Below are positions 1-5,426 of a stretch of 12,079 bases of DNA, in pieces (position 1 is the first letter of the stretch; every line of letters starts with the position of its first letter). A program made the translations under genes and the position numbers. The notes under the pieces were generated by a model. The model was not told where the DNA came from, did not search any database, and saw only the letters and a program-made list of their open reading frames with translations. The DNA comes from an uncultured Pseudomonadota bacterium (lineage in GTDB: Bacteria > Myxococcota_A > UBA796 > GCA-2862545): NCBI GenBank assembly GCA_937891875.1, contig CALATR010000498.1, positions 1 through 12,079 on the forward strand, in the 5' to 3' direction.

Positions 1-1
1 C

Positions 2-1558
2 ACCCGGGAGCTGTCGGACGAGGCCCAGAACCTGGCCGCCACCCTCGACGAGTTCGACCGTCTGGTCGCGTTCAACGTCGAGCTGGCCACCGGCGAGCTC
101 GAGCTGCTCGACAAGAGCGCGGTGCCCGACGCCACGCGCAGCCTCGTGCACGACATGATCATCGGCAACCTGACCCGGGCGCGGGGCAAGCTGGAGGCGG
201 TGCGGGAGAGCTCGGATGCCTGGGGTCAGCGCGCCGTCTCCGGCGTCGACCACGCGGTCCTCGGCGAGCTGGACGCGCTGCGGGCGCAGATCCAGGAGGG
301 GCGGGTCAGCGAGCTGCGCATGCGCCTGCTCCGCGAGGCTGCCGCCGGTCGTCGCATGGTGCGTCGGGCGGGCGGGCTCGCCGGCATCGGTCGCTCGCTG
401 GTCGTGGCCTTCGAGGAGATCGCCCAGCAGCTGCTCGGCCCCAGCGGCATGCAGCAGGCCCAGCGTGCCCTCGGCCTGCCGGTCAAGGCCGCCGAGCGCC
501 GTCCCGAGCCCAAGACCTTCTCCGAGATCACCCCCGAGGCCGAGCTGCCGATGGTCTACCGGCGGCTGTTCAGCGATGCCGCCATGGAGGCCGGCGACCT
601 GCTCACCGGACGGCGCACCGAGCTGGAGCGGGCCCGCCGCGTGCTGGACGGCGACCTGGGCGGACGACTGCGCTCGGTCGCGCTGGTCGGGGCGCCCGGC
701 GTCGGCAAGCGCGCCCTCACCAGCGCGCTGATCCGCAAGGTCGACACGCGGGACATCGAGCGCATCCAGCTGACTGGCCCGGTAGCGGCCGACGAGGTCT
801 CCACCTGGTTCGATCCCGAGGTGCGCGACCGCCTGTACGTCGTCGAGGGCTTCCAGTGGCTCTTCAGCATGGAGCCCGGCGGCATGGACCCCCTGCGCGC
901 CTTCGCGCGCGGCCTCGTGCGCGACGACGGGCGCAACCGCTGGCTGGTGCACGTCGACAGCGCGCTGTGGCGCTTCGCCGACCGGGTGGCCGAGCTGGAG
1001 GACGCCTTCGCCGAGGTCGTCGAGCTGGCGCCGCTCTCGGTCGACGCCCTGGGTGAGGCGATCCTCGCGCGCCACGCGATGAGCGGGTACGCCCTGACCT
1101 TCGAGAGCGACCCCGGACTGGGATGGCAGCTTCGAGCGCTGTTCCGGCCGGCCGACGACGCGCCCGATCGCACCAGGGAGGCGTGGTTCGCCAGCCTCCA
1201 CCGCGCCACCGGCGGCCTGCTCACCGACGCCCTGCGCCTGTGGATGGCCTCGATCGTCCGGGTCGACGAGGACAAGGGCCACGTGGTGCTGGGCGAGATC
1301 CCCGAGGGCCCGCTCGACGCCCTGCGCCAGCTCCCCGACCACGACCTGCTGACCCTGCGGCTCATCTCCCGCCAGGGCGAGATGTCGGTCACGACCCACG
1401 CGTGGCTCTTCCGCAACAGCGAGGTCAGCTCGGAGGCCCACCTCGGGCACCTGGCCCACCTGGGGCTGCTCCGCCGGGGCAAGGTCGGCTACGCGGTCGC
1501 CTCCCACCTCAACGGAGCCGTCAGCCGCGTGCTCGAGGAGCGGGGGTGGGACGCATGA
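2..1558 (+). CDS. AAA+/STAND-like ATP-binding protein, 5'-truncated by the window edge
   Basis: The reading frame is open from base 2 with coding-like composition, so the gene begins left of the window; the GTG at 122 is only an internal valine. About 518 residues are visible. An N-terminal Leu/Arg-rich helical part comes first. Next is a GRRTELERARRVL segment like the start of AAA_16/STAND domains, then a P-loop GAPGVGKR at about visible residues 230-237 (bases 689-712). A Walker-B-like hydrophobic strand ending in Glu (RLYVVEGF) follows, then NRWLVHVDS, a sensor-1-like position. The last 75 residues (LLTLRLISRQGEM onward) look like a winged-helix lid. The P-loop has Arg where Ser or Thr normally follows Lys, so Mg-ATP hydrolysis may be weakened. 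It overlaps the next gene by four bases (ATGA), which implies translational coupling with an MscS channel. The ATPase call rests on motifs; the biological role is unknown. Confidence 0.72.
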   Translation, partial: TRELSDEAQNLAATLDEFDRLVAFNVELATGELELLDKSAVPDATRSLVHDMIIGNLTRARGKLEAVRESSDAWGQRAVSGVDHAVLGELDALRAQIQEGRVSELRMRLLREAAAGRRMVRRAGGLAGIGRSLVVAFEEIAQQLLGPSGMQQAQRALGLPVKAAERRPEPKTFSEITPEAELPMVYRRLFSDAAMEAGDLLTGRRTELERARRVLDGDLGGRLRSVALVGAPGVGKRALTSALIRKVDTRDIERIQLTGPVAADEVSTWFDPEVRDRLYVVEGFQWLFSMEPGGMDPLRAFARGLVRDDGRNRWLVHVDSALWRFADRVAELEDAFAEVVELAPLSVDALGEAILARHAMSGYALTFESDPGLGWQLRALFRPADDAPDRTREAWFASLHRATGGLLTDALRLWMASIVRVDEDKGHVVLGEIPEGPLDALRQLPDHDLLTLRLISRQGEMSVTTHAWLFRNSEVSSEAHLGHLAHLGLLRRGKVGYAVASHLNGAVSRVLEERGWDA

Positions 1559-2955
1559 TCGCCGTGCTGCTGATCCTGTGGAGCACGCTCTCCCTGGCCG
1601 CCCCGGAGACCGGTCCGCCAACCGCGGTGGACCCGGACGACGCCCCGGTCGCGACCGCGCCGCCAGCGGCGACCCCGACGGACACGGACGTGGCGCGGGA
1701 CGCGGACACGGCGGACACCGACCCGCCGCTGGACACCGATCCGCCCGACACGGACCCGCCCGCCGACACCGACGTGCCTACCACCGTCGAGGAGCCCATC
1801 CCTCCGGGTCCCCGCGTCGATCTGGACTGGCCGGAGGGCTGGGACGCCTTCGTCGGGCCGATGCCGCCGCCCCCGGGTGAGGTCGACGAGCCCCCGACCG
1901 AGGAGGCCGACAGCGAGAGGCACACCGACGACGGGCACACCGACGACGGGCACACCGACGACGGGCACACCGACGAGCCCGCAGCTGACGCCACGGACGA
2001 CACCGACGCCGCCCACACGGACGAGACGCACGGGGATGCGCACGGAGATGGCGCCCACGACCCGGAACAGGACACCGACGGCCCCGCCGTGGTCGACGTG
2101 CCCGAGGACTCGCCCCCCGATCGCGGCATCGAGGGCCCCCACCTGCAGCCCTTCCTGCCCAGCCTGCCCCTCCGCGGCATCGGCCCGGCCCTGGCGCTCA
2201 CCTTCCTGACCGGCCTGTGCTGGATCCTCGCCCGAGCACTGGGACCCGTCCGCGAGTGGCTCGCCCCGACCGGCGCGCTCCCGGTCGCCGCCACGACGCT
2301 GCAGCAGGTGCTCCGCGTCCTGGCGCTGTTCTTCGGCTTCGGCGTCCTCGCGGCCATCGTGCCTGCGAACCTCGAGCCCGCCCTGCCGTGGGTCGTGCTG
2401 GCTGGCGCCGTCGCCCTGGGCTGGAGCACCCGAGACGTCGCCCCCGACTTCGTCGCCGGCCTGCTCATGGCCGCCGAGCGCAAGATCCGGCCCGGCCGCT
2501 GGATCGACACCGGCACGGTCAGCGGCGTCGTCGAACAGGTCGGCCTGCGGGTCACCTGGGTGGTCGACGCTACCGGCCGCCGGGTCGTCATCCCCAACCG
2601 CACGTTCCTGTCCGGCATCGTCGCCACCGATCGCGGCCAGTGGCCCAGCATCGAGGTCGTGCTCCGCGTCCCCGGAGAGCACACCCCCAGCGCCATCCGC
2701 CGGGTGCTCGAGGACGCGGTGCTGGTCAGCCCGTGGACCGCCCCCCTGCCGCCGGAGATGGTCCGCGAGGAGCAGGAGGCCGGCCTGTGGCGCGTCCGGG
2801 CGCGGGTGCTGGAGGGTCGGTTCGCAGACCGCTTCGAGGGCGCCCTGCGCGAGCACGTCGAGGAGGCCCTCACCGTGGACCTGGGCCTGCGCGACCGCAT
2901 GCGCAGCACCCGACCCCGGCAGCGCTGGGACGTCAAGCCCGAAGATCCGCCCTGA
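1555..2955 (+). CDS. MscS-family mechanosensitive channel with acidic His/Asp-rich N-terminal domain
   Basis: A 466-residue protein that starts at the ATG overlapping the upstream stop codon. Residues 1-16 form a signal peptide (MIAVLLILWSTLSLAA). Residues 17-200 are a low-complexity Pro/Asp/Thr segment with DTDPP repeats and an HTDDG tandem repeat (123-141). Three hydrophobic segments follow at about 208-229, 250-272 and 276-303; the last runs into the conserved MscS core DFVAGLLMAAERKIRPGRWI. The beta-domain ends with the signature VVIPNRTFLSGIV (345-357), comparable to the IVIPN motif of MscS. A mixed alpha/beta C-terminal domain covers about 362-440. MscS proteins form heptameric tension-gated channels that release osmolytes during hypo-osmotic shock. 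The disordered acidic segment should be extracytoplasmic and is not part of canonical MscS. Co-translation with an ATPase suggests regulated rather than purely tension-driven gating; that is inference. Confidence 0.9.
   Translation: MIAVLLILWSTLSLAAPETGPPTAVDPDDAPVATAPPAATPTDTDVARDADTADTDPPLDTDPPDTDPPADTDVPTTVEEPIPPGPRVDLDWPEGWDAFVGPMPPPPGEVDEPPTEEADSERHTDDGHTDDGHTDDGHTDEPAADATDDTDAAHTDETHGDAHGDGAHDPEQDTDGPAVVDVPEDSPPDRGIEGPHLQPFLPSLPLRGIGPALALTFLTGLCWILARALGPVREWLAPTGALPVAATTLQQVLRVLALFFGFGVLAAIVPANLEPALPWVVLAGAVALGWSTRDVAPDFVAGLLMAAERKIRPGRWIDTGTVSGVVEQVGLRVTWVVDATGRRVVIPNRTFLSGIVATDRGQWPSIEVVLRVPGEHTPSAIRRVLEDAVLVSPWTAPLPPEMVREEQEAGLWRVRARVLEGRFADRFEGALREHVEEALTVDLGLRDRMRSTRPRQRWDVKPEDPP
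1921..1977 (+). repeat. 15-bp in-frame tandem repeat encoding HTDDG
   Basis: Three identical 15-bp units (cacaccgacgacggg) run head to tail, followed by a 12-bp partial copy ending in gag. They encode HTDDG three times and then HTDE inside the exported segment of the MscS-like protein. The copies are identical at the DNA level, which points to recent slippage or expansion. The His/Asp spacing could bind divalent metal. Confidence 0.95.
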
Positions 2956-2983
2956 TCGCCGTGGATCGGGCAGCAAAGACGGC

Positions 2984-3018
2984 GACGACCCGCCCCTCGG
3001 AGTGAGGGACGGGCCGTC
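2984..3018 (+). terminator. Long hairpin after the ATPase-MscS unit, probable terminator
   Basis: The arms 2989-2998 (CCCGCCCCTC) and 3004-3013 (GAGGGACGGG) pair at 9 of 10 positions around the loop GGAGT. The stem extends outward by GACG/CGTC after one mismatch. It begins 28 bases after the MscS stop codon. No T-tract follows, which is common in GC-rich genomes, so the terminator role is inferred from position and stability. Confidence 0.6.
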
Positions 3019-3176
3019 TGGAGAGAGAGCTTGAAGGTTGTCGTGGGAGGGCGTCCCCGCGGACCGCACCCGAGCCGAGATGGTCGGTACCAGGATGGCA
3101 CCGCCCCCTCCACCATCGACCCGGACGCAGCCCACAGGGGACGCCTCTACGTCAATGCAGACCCTGTGCCAGGAAT

Positions 3177-3199
3177 CGATCCCCACGCGATGGGGATCG
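3177..3199. promoter_or_regulatory. Perfect 9-bp inverted repeat (operator or hairpin)
   Basis: CGATCCCCA (3177-3185) and TGGGGATCG (3191-3199) are perfect complements around the 5-base spacer CGCGA. The element lies about 95 bases upstream of the lipoprotein start. As DNA it has the symmetry of a dimeric regulator site; as RNA it would be a stable stem-loop. No T-tract follows on either strand. Confidence 0.5.
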
Positions 3200-3216
3200 C
3201 CGTCCAACCTCATACA

Positions 3217-3230
3217 GGATCCGAAGATCC
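3217..3230. promoter_or_regulatory. Short GGATC/GATCC hairpin
   Basis: GGATC (3217-3221) and GATCC (3226-3230) pair perfectly around the tetraloop CGAA. The element sits 18 bases after the larger 9-bp inverted repeat and shares its GATCC core, so the two could be related operator half-sites or adjacent hairpins of one RNA. Confidence 0.3.
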
Positions 3231-3293
3231 GATGCGTCGATTCACAGACAGACGTCCCGAGTGCCGCGGTGTAGGCTCCAGCCGGAGGTGAGC

Positions 3294-3719
3294 ATGCGCA
3301 GGGTGTGGTGGCTGCCAGCCGCGGTGGTGCTGTCGGCGTGCGGTGGCGACAAGCTGATCGTCGATCCCGGGTCCATTGACTGGGGAGACGTCGACTTCAA
3401 CGACCCGGTGCCCGCGACCGGCCACGATCCGCAGGAGATCACCCTCACCAACAACGGCGGCGGCTCGCTGGAGGTCGTGATCCTCGATCTGGACGACGAC
3501 CGGCTCACCCTGGGTGGGCAGCTGGACAGCAACGACCCGCCCAGGCTGACCCTTGCCGGCGGTGGCGGCGTGGCCGTGCTCACCCTCGGTGTCGCCGGCT
3601 ACGAGCCCGGCGAGATCGCCACCGAGATCGACGGCGAGCTACGATTCGCTGCGGCCGGACTCAAGGATGACGTGATCTTCCCCTGGTCCTACGTGCCCCA
3701 GCGCAGCGGCGGAGAGTGA
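3294..3719 (+). CDS. Small lipoprotein with ASH/choice-of-anchor-D-like domain
   Basis: A 141-residue protein. ATG 3294 is chosen because GGAGG (3284-3288) lies five bases upstream; the in-frame GTG at 3288 overlaps that ribosome binding site. Residues 1-16 (MRRVWWLPAAVVLSAC) form a lipoprotein signal with a clear LSAC lipobox, so Cys16 should be lipidated after signal peptidase II cleavage. The mature part is a compact beta-rich domain: IDWGDVDFNDPVPATGHD, then QEITLTNNGGGSLEVVIL, then an Ala/Gly-rich strand pair and GELRFAAAG. This order resembles ASH/choice-of-anchor-D immunoglobulin-like domains (DFG.V..G, then TLTN.G...L.I), which are abundant in Myxococcota surface proteins. The match is by eye. 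It is flanked by hairpins on both sides, so it is probably its own transcription unit. Partner and function are unknown. Confidence 0.8.
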   Translation: MRRVWWLPAAVVLSACGGDKLIVDPGSIDWGDVDFNDPVPATGHDPQEITLTNNGGGSLEVVILDLDDDRLTLGGQLDSNDPPRLTLAGGGGVAVLTLGVAGYEPGEIATEIDGELRFAAAGLKDDVIFPWSYVPQRSGGE

Positions 3720-3724
3720 CGCGG

Positions 3725-3745
3725 GCTGAAGCGCGGCGTTTCAGC
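3725..3745 (+). terminator. Hairpin just after the lipoprotein stop
   Basis: GCTGAAGCG (3725-3733) pairs with CGTTTCAGC (3737-3745) over nine positions, one of them a G-T wobble, around a CGG triloop. It starts five bases after the TGA stop codon. No T-run follows; the terminator role is inferred from its position. Confidence 0.5.
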
Positions 3746-3846
3746 GCCGTCCTGGGCCGGAAAGCTCGCCCACACCTGTCCCCTGGTTCACCGGATCCTG
3801 ACAGGGGGGAACAGATCAGGCGTGCACGGTGTCGTGAGGGCGTCTT

Positions 3847-3887
3847 CACCCCACCTTTACGGGGTGCAGGCGTTCCGTTAGGACGCC
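3847..3887 (+). promoter_or_regulatory. Two adjacent hairpins in the leader of the secreted-protein gene
   Basis: Hairpin one is CACCCC (3847-3852) with GGGGTG (3861-3866) around an 8-base loop. Hairpin two is GGCGTTC (3869-3875) with GGACGCC (3881-3887) around CGTTA, with one T-G wobble. They are two bases apart and end eight bases before the GGAGG ribosome binding site at 3896-3900. This arrangement could stabilise the message or affect ribosome access. No known riboswitch class was recognised. Confidence 0.45.
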
Positions 3888-3907
3888 GTCCGCCTGGAGG
3901 CCCATCC

Positions 3908-5041
3908 ATGACCCGCTTCGCCATCGGTCTCACCCTGCTCTCCGCCGCCCTGGTGCCGACTTCTGCACTGGCCGGCAAGTGCGACGCCCTCGTCGCCCAG
4001 GCCGGTACGGCCCAGGGTGCGGAGCTGGTCGCCGCCTACGGAAAGCTCCTGGCCTGTGACCAGACCGAGGCCAAGGCCGCCTACGTCGACTTCATGAAGA
4101 ACTCCGGCGACGCCGAGACCCTCGTGGACCTGTCGGTGCTCGCCATCGACAAGAAGGTCTACGCCGAGGTCTGGAACAGCCTCGACAAGATCAAGGAGTA
4201 CTCGGCCCGCGACAAGGTCGCGAAGGGCGTCGGCGAGGCCTGTGGCGACCACCCCGAGGTCGTGACCTTCCTCAAGGGCGCCTACTTCGGCCTGCGCGAC
4301 ATCCAGCTGGGCAAGTGGGCTGATGCCTACGTCGCCTGCGACAACGACGAGGTCGTCGGCTTCATCAAGTCCAAGGTGGTCGAGCCCCCGGCCCGCTCCT
4401 TCGACGAGAAGTACAACATCGTCCTGAAGATCTGGACCGAGAAGAAGCGCAAGGACGCCCTCGCCGACTTCTCCACCGCTGCGGTCGCCGCGGCCGGAAA
4501 CGGCGGTCCTTTCTCCTCGATCCTCGACAGCATGGATCAGGCCGTGCAGCCGACCGAGCTGGGTGCGGACATCACCGAGGAGGACCGCAAGGCGCTGGAG
4601 CAGGCGCTGGTCGGCATCGCCGGTCAGGTCCAGCCCGAGTTCTCCAAGCAGGTGGCGGACAAGCTCTTCAACGCCGGCGCGGAGGAGGCGGCGGCCTCCC
4701 TGCTGCCCAAGATCTACCCGGACCGCGTCCAGGCCGGCGGCGGCCTGCTCTACGGCGTGGCCGCGGTGGAGTCCTGCGACAAGGAGGCGGTCATCCACTA
4801 CGCGACCGTCACCGAGCCCGCGAAGCGCTGGTCCGTGGTCTCCGACCTCGAGGGCCCGGCCCGCCAGTTCAAGGCGCGCCTCAAGTGCACCGCGTCCGAC
4901 CCGTGGCCGGTGCTCGCGACGCCCGAGCCCGTGATGGACGACAAGGCCGTCGAGGCCTGGGCGGCCGAGCTCGAGGCCGAGTGGGCCAGCAAGGTGCCGG
5001 ACGTCAAGCTCCGCGCCGAGAAGGGGCTGTCGCTCGACTAG
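3908..5041 (+). CDS. Secreted six-cysteine protein of unknown function
   Basis: A 377-residue protein. ATG 3908 has GGAGG (3896-3900) seven bases upstream and begins a clear Sec signal peptide (MTRFAIGLTLLSAALVPTSALA, cleavage after residue 22). The frame is open further upstream, but that part has no signal and carries hairpins, so it is excluded. The mature protein is predicted to be mostly helical, rich in Lys, Ala, Asp and Glu, and has six cysteines (25, 50, 112, 144, 290, 327). An even number in an exported protein suggests up to three disulfides. Segments such as SLDKIKEYSARDKVAKGVGEA and FSKQVADKLFNAGAEEAAASLLPKI resemble alpha-helical repeats, but no family is recognised. Lysine codons are almost all AAG and the ribosome site is strong, which suggests good expression. 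Likely periplasmic or outer surface. Confidence 0.85.
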   Translation: MTRFAIGLTLLSAALVPTSALAGKCDALVAQAGTAQGAELVAAYGKLLACDQTEAKAAYVDFMKNSGDAETLVDLSVLAIDKKVYAEVWNSLDKIKEYSARDKVAKGVGEACGDHPEVVTFLKGAYFGLRDIQLGKWADAYVACDNDEVVGFIKSKVVEPPARSFDEKYNIVLKIWTEKKRKDALADFSTAAVAAAGNGGPFSSILDSMDQAVQPTELGADITEEDRKALEQALVGIAGQVQPEFSKQVADKLFNAGAEEAAASLLPKIYPDRVQAGGGLLYGVAAVESCDKEAVIHYATVTEPAKRWSVVSDLEGPARQFKARLKCTASDPWPVLATPEPVMDDKAVEAWAAELEAEWASKVPDVKLRAEKGLSLD

Positions 5042-5053
5042 GGTGTCGGTACC

Positions 5054-5078
5054 GCGTCTGTCCCTGACGGGCGGACGC
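5054..5078 (+). terminator. Hairpin between convergent genes, probable terminator
   Basis: GCGTCTGTCC (5054-5063) pairs fully with GGGCGGACGC (5069-5078) if two G-T wobbles are allowed, around the loop CTGAC. It begins 12 bases after the TAG of the secreted-protein gene. With no T-tract, it could serve either direction in the convergent gap. Confidence 0.55.
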
Positions 5079-5096
5079 AGACGGACGCTGCGCCCT

Positions 5097-5114
5097 CTGC
5101 GGCTACGGCCGCAG
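5097..5114 (+). terminator. Perfect hairpin closed by a UACG tetraloop
   Basis: CTGCGGC (5097-5103) and GCCGCAG (5108-5114) pair perfectly around TACG. On rightward RNA the loop reads C(UACG)G, a member of the very stable UNCG tetraloop class. The stem overlaps the stop and last codons of the leftward TPR gene. It forms a second barrier for rightward transcription after the hairpin at 5054-5078. Confidence 0.5.
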
Positions 5115-5348
5115 CCAGCCCTTGAACCAGCCCCTGCGCGGGGCGGGCGGGGACGAGCCGCTCACCCGGCTCAGGTGCACGCACTGACGCGCCTCGGGGT
5201 CCTTCGGCATGAGGCGCAGGGCCTCGTTGAAGTGGCGATCCGCCACCTCCGGCCGGCCGCGCTCCAGGGCCTGGCGACCCAGGGTCAGGTGAGCGCGACC
5301 CCGTTGTAGGGGATCCGAGGTGTTGAGGAGGGTGTCGATCGGGTCCAT
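5103..5348 (-). CDS. Small TPR-repeat protein
   Basis: An 81-residue protein if it starts at ATG 5348 (MDPIDTLLNTSD). In-frame GTG codons at 5378 and 5363 would add 10 or 5 residues. No start has an ideally spaced ribosome binding site, so the start is uncertain. The core, about residues 16-52 (RGRAHLTLGRQALERGRPEVADRHFNEALRL with MPKDPEAR following), fits one tetratricopeptide repeat with the usual Leu-Gly, Ala and Pro positions and the start of the next helix. The tail is basic and Pro-rich and ends GWFKGWLRP. A single TPR usually acts as a protein-binding adaptor. It follows the lipid-kinase gene by 74 bases on the same strand and may be last in that operon. Confidence 0.65.
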   Translation of the reverse strand: MDPIDTLLNTSDPLQRGRAHLTLGRQALERGRPEVADRHFNEALRLMPKDPEARQCVHLSRVSGSSPPAPRRGWFKGWLRP

Positions 5349-5410
5349 GGCCCTGTGTACCACGCCCTCCCCGAACACCTGTCCGCGCCCCGGCCCCCGG
5401 CGCTTTCCAG

Positions 5411-5426
5411 CTGACGCCGGCGTCAG
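5411..5426. promoter_or_regulatory. Perfect 16-bp palindrome at the 3' end of the lipid-kinase gene
   Basis: CTGACGCCGGCGTCAG reads identically on both strands with no central gap. It contains the TGA stop of the leftward lipid-kinase gene (5423-5425) and lies 63 bases upstream of the TPR gene start. It could be an operator for the TPR gene, or a 6-bp RNA stem with a CCGG loop acting between the two genes. Confidence 0.45.

Larger units (their letters stand above)
3019..3293. other. Gene-free region rich in inverted repeats
   Basis: No plausible coding frame lies between the MscS terminator and the lipoprotein start. The region holds a 9-bp inverted repeat GGCGTCCCC (3050-3058) / GGGGACGCC (3137-3145) and, inside it, a 6-bp pair GATGGT (3079-3084) / ACCATC (3112-3117). 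To the right are two tight hairpins at 3177-3199 and 3217-3230. The nesting would allow a folded RNA of roughly 100-200 nt. A weak -10-like TAGGCT occurs at 3272-3277 without a clear -35. It may be a structured leader or small RNA, or simply regulatory DNA. Confidence 0.4.

Noticed and set aside
1489..3213. Long antisense open frame (574 codons) opposite the MscS gene, and a second one in another frame
   Set aside because: They mirror the MscS coding frame, consist of low-complexity Gly/Val/Arg or Ser/Arg sequence, have no recognisable domain and no ribosome site. GC-rich DNA produces such frames routinely.
3716..3907. Upstream extension of the secreted-protein frame
   Set aside because: It would remove the signal peptide from the N-terminus and cover two leader hairpins; ATG 3908 has a good ribosome site and begins the signal sequence.
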